64,000 nt of DNA from Mesorhizobium sp. ORS 3359 (GTDB lineage Bacteria > Pseudomonadota > Alphaproteobacteria > Rhizobiales > Rhizobiaceae). Positions 25,707 through 35,878 of this stretch are shown piece after piece (the stretch's first letter is position 1; the number at the start of each line of letters is the position of its first letter). The stretch lies in contig CCNC01000197.1 in assembly GCA_000824845.1 (NCBI GenBank), positions 26,162 through 90,161 of the forward strand. The letters are read 5' to 3'. The notes under the pieces were generated by a model. It was not told the DNA's origin and made no database searches. It was given only the letters and a program-made list of their open reading frames with translations. The translations under genes were made by a program, and so were the position numbers.

Positions 25707-26510
25707 CTAAGCTCCTTCGCCTGGAACGGTTGGCACTGCCGGACGATCCAACGATGCGAATGTCGGCAGGGTCCCGTCATCGATGGCGTCGTTGCTTTCG
25801 AGCAGCCTGAGCGCCGTGCGATAGCCGTTGAAAGTACCGACATCGACATAGGCCGTCCCCGCCTTGACGCCGTAAGCTTCGCCTCCGCCGGCGAGATAGG
25901 CGTTGACCAGCGTGCCGAAATACTCGTCGACGCCGTCGCGCTGGCGCCACAGGGCCGCCAGTTGATGGAAGACGCGGCCCGGCATCTTGAAGGCGCCCCA
26001 GACCCAGTTTGTCGCGGCGTCAGCTTGCTTGACCTGGATCTGCTCGACCCGCCCGTTCCCATCGAGGACGACGGCGTCGAACAGTTCCGGACGATCGACC
26101 GGAAACATCAGGAAGGACAGCCGGTCGTCGGCCAGACGGCAGAAGCCGTCTTCAGGGAACCAGATCGTGTCCGGCAGGCCGATCAGGACCGTTTCGTCCG
26201 GCGTCACGAGCGGCGCGGCGCGGAAGATCGCGTCGCAAAGGCCAACCGGAGACGGCTGCGCCACGAAGATCGCTGCGGCATCGCCATAGCCGGCGGCGTA
26301 ATATTCGAGGATGTCCGACTTGCCGGAACCGATGATGAAGCAGATGCGGTCGACGCCGTTGCGCACCATGCGCCGCACCAGATATTCGCTCACCGCGCAA
26401 GGGCGTTCGATCTGGCCGTCCAGGCGGCTGCCGACCGGCAGCAGCTCCTTGGAAAAACCCAGCGGCTGAATGCGGCTGCCGCGACCGGCGGCAGGCACGA
26501 TGCCCAACAT
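25707..26510 (-). CDS. Sugar-phosphate nucleotidyltransferase (RmlA/GalU-like)
   Basis: The 267-residue protein has the N-terminal nucleotide-binding loop GIVPAAGRGSRIQPLGFSKELLPVG, in which GxGxR and K are conserved. Later it has VLIGLPDTIWFPED (the metal-binding D) and a short sugar-binding region ending in TAYVDVGTFNGY. It would activate a sugar 1-phosphate as an NDP-sugar for the neighbouring transferases. The ATG overlaps the TGA of the upstream glycosyltransferase (TGATG). The protein is slightly shorter than RmlA, and base specificity cannot be read. Confidence 0.87.
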   Translation of the reverse strand: MLGIVPAAGRGSRIQPLGFSKELLPVGSRLDGQIERPCAVSEYLVRRMVRNGVDRICFIIGSGKSDILEYYAAGYGDAAAIFVAQPSPVGLCDAIFRAAPLVTPDETVLIGLPDTIWFPEDGFCRLADDRLSFLMFPVDRPELFDAVVLDGNGRVEQIQVKQADAATNWVWGAFKMPGRVFHQLAALWRQRDGVDEYFGTLVNAYLAGGGEAYGVKAGTAYVDVGTFNGYRTALRLLESNDAIDDGTLPTFASLDRPAVPTVPGEGA

Positions 26511-27610
26511 CAGACAGCTTCCTCCATTGTGCCCCTCGACATGGACGAAAAAGCGTCGTTCAGGATGCGGTCGAGTTCGGCGGCGCGATGCGCGGACGTA
26601 TGCTCGTCGAGCACGCGCTCCCGGGCGCGGCGGCCGAGAGTCGCGATCTCGTTCTCCGACAGGTCAAGCGCGGCAACGACGTCGCCGGTGCTGTGCGCCA
26701 ACAGAATCTCGCTGCCGGGCGTGAAGAAGCTGTCGAGGCCGGCCCAGTCGTCGGAGATGATCGCGGCGCCGCACGCCGCCGCCTCGAACAAACGGCCTGA
26801 CGGGCACCAGCCCTGTCGCGCCATTGCCTCGCGGGTGACGTTCAGCGTCAGGCGCGAGGAGGAAAAGAAGGCCGGGTGGTCGGCGGGCGGCAGGTGCCTG
26901 ACGAAAAAGATGTTGCTGCTCCAGGGGAAGTCCTGCGGGTACTGCGCCCCGCCTATAACGAAACGGCGGTTCGGCAGTCGGGCCGCTGGAGCGACGAGCA
27001 GCCTTTCCACGGCCGCCTGCCGGTCCTCGGCATAGGTGCCGAGATAGGACAGGTCGCCGGCGAACTCGGACCTTGGCTGCGCCGGCCGGTGCCGGTTGGG
27101 GTCGACATGGCCGTAGAGCGGCAGGACATGACGCGCGCCAAGGATGCTCTTCAGCGTGTCGATCGCCGGCCCTCCGGTATAACTCAGGACCAGATCGAAA
27201 TCGCGCAATCCCTTCGGCTCGAAATAGGCCGGGTAATCACCTCGCTCGATGCTCGACAGCGTCACCGGTGTATCGAGATCGTAAAACACCCTCAGGCCGC
27301 GGCAGCTGTCATTCGCGATCCGCGAAGCCTCGACGGCATCGGGACAATAGGAGGTGACGATGACGACGTCGGCTTCCCGTATCGCAGTCTCGGCTTCTTG
27401 GCGGATGTTCTCCCAGTCTGCGTAGAGAACGATATTCCCGCCATTGAGCCGGTCGATGTCCCTGGCGCCGGCATAGTAGGGCGTATCGCGCTCGAAGAAG
27501 CTGATCGACCAGCCAAGTGGCGCCAGAGCGCCAATCAGCCCGCGCCAGAGCGTGGCGTGTCCGTTGCCCCACGACGATGTGACGGTGAGGCCGAAAATAA
27601 CCATGCGCAT
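26510..27610 (-). CDS. CgeB-like glycosyltransferase (paralogue 1)
   Basis: The 366-residue GT-B protein has the N-terminal signature SSWGNGHATLWRGLIGAL and FFERDTPYYAGARD, a central DLSYLGTYAEDRQ, and the donor-site block SGRLFEAAACGAAIISDDWAGL. The same pattern is shared by three more genes at 32.5-35.9 kb. CgeB/DUF3880-type transferases modify surface glycans. ATG 27610 follows GGGAG; a second ATG two codons later is possible. It lies 15 nt after the histidine phosphatase gene. Confidence 0.85.
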   Translation of the reverse strand: MRMVIFGLTVTSSWGNGHATLWRGLIGALAPLGWSISFFERDTPYYAGARDIDRLNGGNIVLYADWENIRQEAETAIREADVVIVTSYCPDAVEASRIANDSCRGLRVFYDLDTPVTLSSIERGDYPAYFEPKGLRDFDLVLSYTGGPAIDTLKSILGARHVLPLYGHVDPNRHRPAQPRSEFAGDLSYLGTYAEDRQAAVERLLVAPAARLPNRRFVIGGAQYPQDFPWSSNIFFVRHLPPADHPAFFSSSRLTLNVTREAMARQGWCPSGRLFEAAACGAAIISDDWAGLDSFFTPGSEILLAHSTGDVVAALDLSENEIATLGRRARERVLDEHTSAHRAAELDRILNDAFSSMSRGTMEEAV

Positions 27611-27625
27611 CGGTTGCCGCTCCCG

Positions 27626-28218
27626 TCAGGCGATTTCATTCAAACGGACCAGCTTGGACCCCCAGTCGCCGTGGACGACCGTTGTGATGGAGGCCGGCGC
27701 GATGTCGAAGCGGAAGCAATCGCCGAGCGGCAGGCCGAGGATCGCGCAGACAGCCGCCTTGATGACATCGGCATGGCTGACAAGCGCGAAGGACTGACCT
27801 TGTCCATTCTCGCGCAGCGCGTCCATCAGGCCGACCATCCTGTGCTGGACGTCCAGCATGGTCTCGCCGCTCGGCGTGCGGGCGCTCTGGCGCTGGTCGT
27901 TCCAAAGCCGCCAGCTTGCGTCGCCGTTCAGTTCTTCGAAGGTCTTGCCGGACCATTCGCCGAAGTCGATCTCGTCGAGTTCCTTGCAGATCGCGATCTT
28001 CTCGATCTCGCAAGCGATGGCGATCGGCTTCGCTGTTTCCAGCGTGCGTTCGCGCGGACTGCTCAAGATCGCGGCGAGCGGCTCCCGCGCCATCCGCCGT
28101 GCGAGATGCAATGCCTGCGCCTGGCCGGCTTCGCCCAGGCGAACGCCTTCGAGCCGCCCGGCCAGGTACGAGCCGACATGATCATGCGCCGCGTGGCGGA
28201 TGAGAAAGAAGGTGGTGG

Positions 28219-28222
<4 letters not shown>
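27626..28222 (-). CDS. Histidine phosphatase family protein
   Basis: The 198-residue phosphoglycerate-mutase-like fold begins FFLIRHAAHD, a RHA variant of the catalytic RHG motif with H as the phospho-acceptor. It continues with SSPRERTLETAKPIA, the acid residue in ELDEIDFGEWSGKTFEEL, and the second catalytic H in LVSHADVIKAAV. It is translationally coupled to inositol-phosphate synthase (ATGA overlap), so dephosphorylation of inositol 1-phosphate or a sugar phosphate is a reasonable guess. Confidence 0.87.
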
Positions 28223-29322
<1,100 letters not shown>

Positions 29323-29365
29323 GAAACCAGGGCCTCTTTGGTTGGAGGTAAGTTCCTCGCCGCCG

Positions 29366-29390
29366 AACCGGGATCGGCCACGAATGTTCC
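29366..29390 (-). promoter_or_regulatory. EcfG-type promoter of the ino1/glycan operon
   Basis: GGAAC-N16-GGTT, -10 end 43 nt from the GTG start of ino1. Confidence 0.82.
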
Positions 29391-29476
29391 TTCGCGCCGC
29401 GAAAAATTGCTGAGCCCGATTGCGGATCAAACAGGCGCCGCTTCGCGTTGGCGACCAGACAGCAGGCAGGAGCCGT

Positions 29477-31207
29477 ATGATCGTCTTCGGCGACCACAAG
29501 CGAACGCATGGTGCAGAACAGCTCAGGGAAGCTGTCCTGGCCGAGACTGAAGCGATTGGCGATCTGCCTGCCGGCAGCGAGCGCCACGCCGCTCTGATCG
29601 ATCTTTTCGTTACCGCCTCTGAACTCTTCCAGGGCCTTGCCGATGCGGAATTCGACATCACAGGTGTCGACACCAGTTCGTCGAGGCAGAAGCTGGGGTC
29701 GGAAATCCTCGTCGAGCTGTCGCGGGAAGTGCTGCGGTCCTGGCAGCAGGGATTTGCCCGAAAAGGATCGCTCGATGCATCGCTGCTTGCAAAGCTTGCC
29801 GCCATCGACTGCGGCAGCGCAATAACCATCGGTCCGGCCGAAGGCTATGCGCTGTACGCCCTCTATCCGGAAACCTATCTGCTTGCGGCGCTGCAGTCCG
29901 GCCTCGACGCAAACACCTGCGTCATTGGGATACGCAGCATCGGTCTCGGCCTCGCAGCGATGGTCGCCGCCGCGCTGCATGCGCCGCCGCCAATCAGCGT
30001 GCGGCCGATCGGTCATCCGTTTTGCCGGCACATAAGCGCGGCGCCAGAACTCCTGGGCTCTTGGCGCGACAGACCGCAAGCCGAATTTGCCATCGTCGAT
30101 GAAGGCCCGGGCCTCTCCGGCAGCTCCTTTAATGCTGTCATTGTCTGGCTGCGCCGGCAGGGCATCGACCAGGAGCGCATTCATCTGTTTCCGAGCCATC
30201 GCGGCGGGCCCGGCGCCAAGGCTGATGCCGAGACCGTCGCTGCCTTGTCGCAGTGCCAAAGCCATGTCGCGGGCTTTGAAGATGTCTTTGACGGCGCGGT
30301 TGCCCCCGGGCTGCGGGACTGGATAGGACATCTGCTCGGCAAGGCCGATGTTGAGCTTCAGGAAATCTCCGGCGGCGCATGGCGCGATTATCTTTCTGTG
30401 CCGACCGGCGCTTGGCCGCCTGCATTCCCGGCATTCGAGCGGCGCAAATTCATGGCTTCGGCCGACGGCGAGCGTTGGCTGACCAAGTTCGCAGGTTTCG
30501 GCGAGACCGGACGGCGCAAGCTGCGTACGTCCAAGGCACTGCACGAAGCGGGCTTCGGCGCCCTGCCTGCCGGACTCTGCCACGGTTTCCTGGTCGAGCG
30601 CTGGATCGATGCCGACAGGTTGGACCGGGAAGGGCCGGCAAGGGATCTGCTGATCGAATGGCTTGGGCGTTACCTCGGCTGGCGCGCCGCCAGGCTGCGG
30701 ACCGATGAGACCGGCGCGTCGCTGGACCAACTCGTATGCATGGCGGTGCAAAATTGCGAGGAAGCGCTGGGGGAGAGGTTCGCGCACGCCTTGCAGAACT
30801 GGTTTGCCTGCCAACCGTCACCAGGTCCAACGCGCCGGGTCGAGATCGACGGACGGCTGCATGCTTGGGAATTTCTGGTCCGCCCGCACGGCCTGCTCAA
30901 GACGGACACCGTCGATCATTGCCGCTCGCACGATCTTATCGGCTGCCAGGGCATAGAATGGGACATCGCCGGGGCAAGGGTCGAACATGACCTGTCCGCC
31001 GCCGAGCTTTCGACGCTGGTGGTCTGCATCGAGAAGGCAACATCGATCGACAGGGACCTCGTCGACTATTTCGAGCCTTGCTATCTCGCGTTTCAGCTTG
31101 GCCTCTGGACGATCGCGGGGCATTCGGCCGACGACCAAGACCGAATGCGTGCGAAGCGCGCAGTCGAACGTTACAAAGCCGGACTTGTCCGGCTTCTGGG
31201 CTGTTGA
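29477..31207 (+). CDS. Phosphoribosyltransferase-like multidomain protein
   Basis: The 576-residue cytoplasmic protein contains a PRTase-like core near residues 130-260. FAIVDEGPGLSGSSFNAVIVWLR resembles the PRPP loop, and ITIGPAEGYALYALYPE precedes it. The C-terminal half (about 330-576, with GERWLTKFAGFGETGRRKLRTSKALHE) has a kinase-like look. I do not recognise the family. ATG 29477 is chosen for its AGGAG site. It is the only plus-strand gene inside the glycan cluster and is divergent from ino1. A ribose- or nucleotide-derived donor is conceivable, but this is speculation. Confidence 0.7.
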   Translation: MIVFGDHKRTHGAEQLREAVLAETEAIGDLPAGSERHAALIDLFVTASELFQGLADAEFDITGVDTSSSRQKLGSEILVELSREVLRSWQQGFARKGSLDASLLAKLAAIDCGSAITIGPAEGYALYALYPETYLLAALQSGLDANTCVIGIRSIGLGLAAMVAAALHAPPPISVRPIGHPFCRHISAAPELLGSWRDRPQAEFAIVDEGPGLSGSSFNAVIVWLRRQGIDQERIHLFPSHRGGPGAKADAETVAALSQCQSHVAGFEDVFDGAVAPGLRDWIGHLLGKADVELQEISGGAWRDYLSVPTGAWPPAFPAFERRKFMASADGERWLTKFAGFGETGRRKLRTSKALHEAGFGALPAGLCHGFLVERWIDADRLDREGPARDLLIEWLGRYLGWRAARLRTDETGASLDQLVCMAVQNCEEALGERFAHALQNWFACQPSPGPTRRVEIDGRLHAWEFLVRPHGLLKTDTVDHCRSHDLIGCQGIEWDIAGARVEHDLSAAELSTLVVCIEKATSIDRDLVDYFEPCYLAFQLGLWTIAGHSADDQDRMRAKRAVERYKAGLVRLLGC

Positions 31208-31224
31208 AAGCCAAGCCCGCAGGG

Positions 31225-31410
31225 TCAGTCCAGCCTGCGCAGCATGTCGGCTTCCTGCTCCAGGATGCTTGCCACTTCCTCCCGTCGCAGATGCGTCATC
31301 ATCAGGCTGACGCAACACTCAAGATAGGTGATGGAAGCTCTTCGCAGGAACGCGGCGGTTTCCGCCGCTGCCATCTGCTCGATGTCCTTGACTGGTCGCT
31401 TCGGCTGCAC
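31225..31410 (-). CDS. Small helical protein, EcfG promoter
   Basis: The 61-residue alpha-helical product (start MQPKRPVKDIEQMAAAETAAF, end EEVASILEQEADMLRRLD) is unknown. The start is GTG 31410 with a near-perfect GGAGGAAG site, and an EcfG-type promoter ends 30 nt upstream. It converges on the phosphoribosyltransferase-like gene. It is separate from the glycan operon because it has its own promoter just past the stop of the UDP-xylose-synthase-like gene. Confidence 0.68.
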   Translation of the reverse strand: MQPKRPVKDIEQMAAAETAAFLRRASITYLECCVSLMMTHLRREEVASILEQEADMLRRLD

Positions 31411-31440
31411 AGTTCTTCCTCCGTCGCGGTTGTCATGCCC

Positions 31441-31465
31441 AACCGCAATGTCGGGTGGTTGTTCC
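31441..31465 (-). promoter_or_regulatory. EcfG-type promoter of the small gene at 31410
   Basis: GGAAC-N16-GGTT, -10 end 30 nt from the GTG start. Confidence 0.8.
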
Positions 31466-31490
31466 GCACAGGTGAAAAGATGCCGCTGCT

Positions 31491-32552
31491 TCAGAGCTGC
31501 AGGTTCTGCAGCTTTCCCCCACCCGCTCTGTCGATTGCAGCGACGGGCGCGATCGCCAGATCGTCCATACCTGAAAAGTAGACGATCGTCTGAAGCAGGC
31601 CTTGCCTGAGAGGCACCTCGGGTGACCAGCCGAGAAGCGCCTTTGCGCGGCCTATGTCGGGCCGCCGCCGGCGCGGGTCGTCCTCAGGCAGAGGCAGGAA
31701 TTTCACGGGCGATCTGGTGCCGGTCAGCTCGCGCACCAGTCTTGCCAGATCGAGGATCGAGAACTCCCCGGGATTGCCGAGATTGACCGGCTGGCGCGGA
31801 TTGGGATCGATATCCATCAGCCGGCGCAAACCCTCGACCATATCGGTGACATAGCAGAAGGAGCGGGTCTGCCGGCCGTCGCCGAAGATCGTCAGCGGCC
31901 GCTTCTCGATCGCCTGCATGACCAGGTTGGAGACGATACGGCCGTCGGCGGGGTCCATCCTCGGCCCATAGGTGTTGAAGATGCGCGCGACGCGAATATC
32001 CGCCATCTCGGCGCGCAGATAATCGAAGCAGAGTGTTTCGGCGGCGCGCTTGCCCTCGTCGTAGCAGGCTCGCGGCCCGGTGCAGTTGACGTGACCGACA
32101 TAGTCCTCGCGCTGCGGATGCTGTTCCGGATCGCCATAGACTTCGCTGGTCGATGCTTGCAGGAAGCGGGCACCGTTGCTGGCGGCGAGCTCCAAAAGGT
32201 TGAGAGTCCCGATCACACAGGTCCGCGTCGTGTGGATCGGGTCAGCCTGATAGCGAGGCGGCGATGCCGCGCAGGCCAGGTTGAAAACGCGATCGACAGG
32301 TTCACCGAGTTCCAGCGGGGTGCAAACGTCCTGCTCTATCAGCCGAAAGCGCGCCTGGCCAACCAGCGAACCGATATTCTCCATTCTGCCGGTGAGGAAA
32401 TTGTCGACGCAGATCACGCGATAGCCGTCATGCAGCAGCCCCTCGCATAAATGCGAACCGAGGAAACCTGCACCGCCGGCAACAAGCGCGGTCCTTCTTT
32501 GTTCAGCTCTTTTTGATCGCCGCATCTCGATGCTCTCCTGTCTGTCGCTCAT
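31491..32552 (-). CDS. NAD-dependent sugar dehydratase/decarboxylase (UDP-xylose synthase-like)
   Basis: The 353-residue extended short-chain dehydrogenase has the NAD loop GGAGFLGSHL, ASTSEVYGDPEQHPQ, the catalytic Y-x3-K in CYDEGKRAAETL, and RIFNTYGPRMDP. This set is characteristic of UDP-glucuronate decarboxylases that make UDP-xylose. Other sugars cannot be excluded. Its ATG overlaps the stop of the upstream glycosyltransferase (ATGA). It is the last gene of the operon starting at 40429. Confidence 0.87.
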   Translation of the reverse strand: MSDRQESIEMRRSKRAEQRRTALVAGGAGFLGSHLCEGLLHDGYRVICVDNFLTGRMENIGSLVGQARFRLIEQDVCTPLELGEPVDRVFNLACAASPPRYQADPIHTTRTCVIGTLNLLELAASNGARFLQASTSEVYGDPEQHPQREDYVGHVNCTGPRACYDEGKRAAETLCFDYLRAEMADIRVARIFNTYGPRMDPADGRIVSNLVMQAIEKRPLTIFGDGRQTRSFCYVTDMVEGLRRLMDIDPNPRQPVNLGNPGEFSILDLARLVRELTGTRSPVKFLPLPEDDPRRRRPDIGRAKALLGWSPEVPLRQGLLQTIVYFSGMDDLAIAPVAAIDRAGGGKLQNLQL

Positions 32553-33658
32553 GCCGCACTTTCGACGTCTAGATCGACCGCCGGACGCATTCCGACAGAT
32601 GGCGTCAGCGCCGAGACGAATTCACGTGCCCTTGCCATGGCGGTATGTCTTGAAAGCACCGCCTCGCGCGCCAGCCTGGCCATGTCGAGCCTTGCCCGCT
32701 CGGATTTGGCGCTGAGGATTTCCTCGACATCTGCGGCATTGGCCGCCGTCTCGATCGCCGGTCCCGAGAAGAAATCGTCGAGCCCGGGCCAGCGGTCGCT
32801 TATGATGGGCGTGCCGCAGGCAGCGGCCTCGAAAAGCCGCACGCTGGGCGACCATCCAGCCGCGATCATCGACGCCCGCGTAAGGTTCAGCGTATAGCGC
32901 TGGCGGCTGTAGAAGGCGGCATGTCCAGAAGGCGGCAGGTGCTCGATCCGCTCGACATTGTCCGGCCAGGCGATGTCGGAGGGATATTGCGAGCCGGCGA
33001 CGACGAAGCGGCGGTCGGGCAGGCGTCGCGCAGGCTCCAAAAGCAGCGCCTCCAATGAGGGCTGCCGATCGGCGCTATAAGTGCCAAGATAGCCAAGGTC
33101 CCATTCGATGGCGTGTCTGGTGCGACGATGCCGCGTTGGATCGACGGAGCAGTAGAGCGCCTCCGCCCGGCGCGCGCCGAACTCGGACTCCAGCCGCTCC
33201 AGCGTCGGTCCGCCGGTGAAGGAGAAGTAGACGTCGAAATAGGGAATCTGCCTGCGGGCAAGATAGTCGCAATCGTCATCGGCAATGCGCGCCAGCGTCA
33301 CCGGCGTGTCGATGTCGTAAAAGCAGAACTGCCCCGTGCAGAGCGACGCAAGATCGTCGATGATCACCCTGCCTTCCGGCACGAAGGAGCCTATCACCAC
33401 TGCATCGGCGCGCTGCAGCTCCTGCCGGTGGTTTCGGCGCAGCTCCGAGACTGTCTCGTAGTAGCGCAAGTCGCAGAAATCGGGATCGCGCAGGTCCCGA
33501 TGATGCGCGTACCAGGAGACATCGCGTTCGAGGAAGGTGACGCGATGGCCGAGATCGTTGAGCGCACGCAGCAATCCGCGGAAAGTCGTCGCATGGCCGT
33601 TGCCCCAGGACGAAGACAGGGAGAGCCCAAGGAAAACGATGTCGAGCGGTTTCGTCAT
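32549..33658 (-). CDS. CgeB-like glycosyltransferase (paralogue 2)
   Basis: The 369-residue GT-B protein is the closest relative in the window of the gene at 26510. It shares SSSWGNGHATTFRGLLRAL, FLERDVSWYAHHRD, CFYDIDTPVTLARI, YFSFTGGPTLERL and VRLFEAAACGTPIISDRWPGLDDFF. The start is set by overlap with the upstream gene's stop (ATGA) and by the N-terminal alignment with its paralogues; the longer frame upstream is a shadow. Confidence 0.86.
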   Translation of the reverse strand: MTKPLDIVFLGLSLSSSWGNGHATTFRGLLRALNDLGHRVTFLERDVSWYAHHRDLRDPDFCDLRYYETVSELRRNHRQELQRADAVVIGSFVPEGRVIIDDLASLCTGQFCFYDIDTPVTLARIADDDCDYLARRQIPYFDVYFSFTGGPTLERLESEFGARRAEALYCSVDPTRHRRTRHAIEWDLGYLGTYSADRQPSLEALLLEPARRLPDRRFVVAGSQYPSDIAWPDNVERIEHLPPSGHAAFYSRQRYTLNLTRASMIAAGWSPSVRLFEAAACGTPIISDRWPGLDDFFSGPAIETAANAADVEEILSAKSERARLDMARLAREAVLSRHTAMARAREFVSALTPSVGMRPAVDLDVESAA

Positions 33659-34749
33659 TCCGCAGCCTCCATTGCGCGGCGCTCGAAATGCGCCTTGAAG
33701 ATGTCGTCCACCAGCCGAGCCCTCAGCGTGTAGGTATGCTCGGCCCGAACGCGCCGCAGCGCTGCCGCGCCGATCGCCTTCGCCCGCTGCGGCGTCAGCG
33801 TGCGCATGATCTCGGCGACATCGGCGCCGTCGCGGGCGACCAGAATCTCTTCGCCGGGGGTCAGGAACAACTCGATGCCAAGCCAGGCGTCGGTGAGAAG
33901 GCACGCGCCGGCCCCCGCCGCTTCGAAGACACGGGTCGCGGGCGAAAACCCGTTGGCCGCCATGCTGTCGCGGCTGATGTTGAGCACGGCCTTCGGCGTG
34001 ACGTTGAAGGCGTTGTGATCGCTGGTGCCGACATGCCCCAGCCATGAGACATTCGGGGGCAGGGACTTGTCGTCCCAGCCGGAGCCGCCAAGCAGGAAGC
34101 GCTGGCCGCCGAGCCTGCGGGCCGGGTCGAGGAAGAAGGCGTCGACGCGCGCTTCACGGTCGGGCAGCCGATTGCCGAGGAAGGCCAGGTCGCAGGCAAA
34201 GCGCGGATTTGCGGCGACGGGATGATGCGTCTCAGAGTCGAGCGCGTTGTAGATCGGTACGCATTCCGCGGCGCGGAGTGCACGATAATCCCAGACGACC
34301 GGATCGCCGCCGCCGTAAGTCAGCACGATGCCGATCCGCTTCAACGCTTCATGCAATGGGTGTTCGGCATCGTTGCGCAGCTCGCTCAGGGTCGCCGGCG
34401 CGTCGACATCCCAGAACACGGTCAGCGCGTCCGGGCGGGCATTGTCGAGGACTGCCCGCAGCAGCGCATCGTCTTCGAAGCCGACGCCGCTTGCCTTGAC
34501 GACGACGTCCGCCTGCGCGGCGCGAGATGCAACTTGCATCAGCGCATGCGGAGTCGGCTCGTAGACCACGACGCTGCACCAGTCCGGAGCCTCGATGTCG
34601 CGATGCTTCTGCCGGTCATAGACGTCGGGCTCATAGAAGACGATGTCATAGCCGCGCTGCGACAGTGCCTTGAGCAGGCCGCGGTAATAGGTGGCCGCGC
34701 CGTTCCAGTAGGACGACAGAAGGCTCGATCCGTAAAAGGCAATTTTCAT
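33655..34749 (-). CDS. CgeB-like glycosyltransferase (paralogue 3)
   Basis: The 364-residue GT-B protein begins MKIAFYGSSLLSSYWNGAATYYRGLLKAL with FYEPDVYDRQKHRD, and has DLAFLGNRLPDREARVD and the donor-site block TRVFEAAGAGACLLTDAWLG. It diverges more from paralogues 1 and 2 and probably uses a different donor or acceptor. It overlaps both neighbours by four nt. Confidence 0.85.
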   Translation of the reverse strand: MKIAFYGSSLLSSYWNGAATYYRGLLKALSQRGYDIVFYEPDVYDRQKHRDIEAPDWCSVVVYEPTPHALMQVASRAAQADVVVKASGVGFEDDALLRAVLDNARPDALTVFWDVDAPATLSELRNDAEHPLHEALKRIGIVLTYGGGDPVVWDYRALRAAECVPIYNALDSETHHPVAANPRFACDLAFLGNRLPDREARVDAFFLDPARRLGGQRFLLGGSGWDDKSLPPNVSWLGHVGTSDHNAFNVTPKAVLNISRDSMAANGFSPATRVFEAAGAGACLLTDAWLGIELFLTPGEEILVARDGADVAEIMRTLTPQRAKAIGAAALRRVRAEHTYTLRARLVDDIFKAHFERRAMEAAE

Positions 34750-35876
34750 GCGGCCGCCTCCCTTGCAGGCTTGATTTCAGCCGCCGCGCGATTGCCGCAT
34801 GCGGCGAGGATGTCGAATAGCTCGTCGGCGCGATGCCGGCATGTGTGCCGCGCAAGGATGGTCTCCAGGCCCGAAGCGGCCAGCGCTTCCGCTAGCTGGC
34901 GATCGTTCAGCACGTCGCGGAGGTGGTTGCGCATCTCGGCGCCGTTTCGGGCAAAGAGGAAATCCGTTCCGGAGCGGAACAGGCCTTCGACATCCGACCA
35001 TGGCGCAGACACAAGCGGAATGCCGCAGGCCAGCGCCTCGAACATGCGAATGGTGGGAATGCCCGGCAGGCTCTCCCGGTAGGGCCGGCGTGGGATGTGC
35101 ATGGTGACGCGATGGCGGGCGAAGGCCTTCGGCACGTCGGCATTGGCGATCCAGCCTTCGTAGCGCAGGCCAGTATCCGCGAGGGCCGTCAGCGCATCCG
35201 GCGGATAGCGCACGCCGTGCACGGTTCCCGACAACGCGAGGGCGTGCGCCGGCTCGATCAGGAACTCGGCGATCTCGGCGCTGCGTTCGTCGTCGCCCCA
35301 ATTGCCGATCCAGACGACATCGGAATCACGGTCGATCTCGGGCAGCGGTTTGAACAGCCGGTCGTCCGCCGCCTCATGCCAGGTGAAGACCCGTCTGCCC
35401 CAGCCGGCGCGAAGATAGCTCTCCCGCAGCACTTCGCCGAAGACCAGAACCCCGTCAAAATGCTCGAGCTGAAGCGCCGCGATCGCCTGCGTCGCCGATA
35501 CGGCGCGGTGATGGGTGTCATGGAACAGGAGCGTGAAATCGCCACCCCGGCCCCGGATGCGGCCGATGCGAGCAACGAGCTCAGGGTCGGTCCATTCATG
35601 AACGATGACGATATCTGCGCCGGCGAGCCAGGACTCATGCTGGAAACCCGCATCGTAGGTCACCGCCATCAATTCCGGAAAATCCTTGCGGAAGCGCTCG
35701 ACGGCGAAGGGGCCTTGCTCGGCGAGCAGGTTCGATCGGCTCCAGCCGTCGGCGGGCTCCAGCGCGATCACCTCATGGCCGCGCGCCACAAGCTCGCGCA
35801 TGATGCCGCGCTGGAAGTGCGCGTTGCCGTGGTTCCAGTCGGAAACCGCCGAATGGGTGTAGAACAGAAAACGCAT
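34746..35876 (-). CDS. CgeB-like glycosyltransferase (paralogue 4)
   Basis: The 376-residue GT-B protein has the N terminus MRFLFYTHSAVSDWNHGNAHFQRGIM, then VVWIGNWGDDERSAEI and the donor-site block PTIRMFEALACGIPLVSAPWSD. ATG 35876 lies two nt past the stop of the preceding gene; a TTG two codons earlier would overlap that stop. It is the most divergent of the four CgeB-like genes. Confidence 0.85.
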   Translation of the reverse strand: MRFLFYTHSAVSDWNHGNAHFQRGIMRELVARGHEVIALEPADGWSRSNLLAEQGPFAVERFRKDFPELMAVTYDAGFQHESWLAGADIVIVHEWTDPELVARIGRIRGRGGDFTLLFHDTHHRAVSATQAIAALQLEHFDGVLVFGEVLRESYLRAGWGRRVFTWHEAADDRLFKPLPEIDRDSDVVWIGNWGDDERSAEIAEFLIEPAHALALSGTVHGVRYPPDALTALADTGLRYEGWIANADVPKAFARHRVTMHIPRRPYRESLPGIPTIRMFEALACGIPLVSAPWSDVEGLFRSGTDFLFARNGAEMRNHLRDVLNDRQLAEALAASGLETILARHTCRHRADELFDILAACGNRAAAEIKPAREAAA

Positions 35877-35878
35877 GG

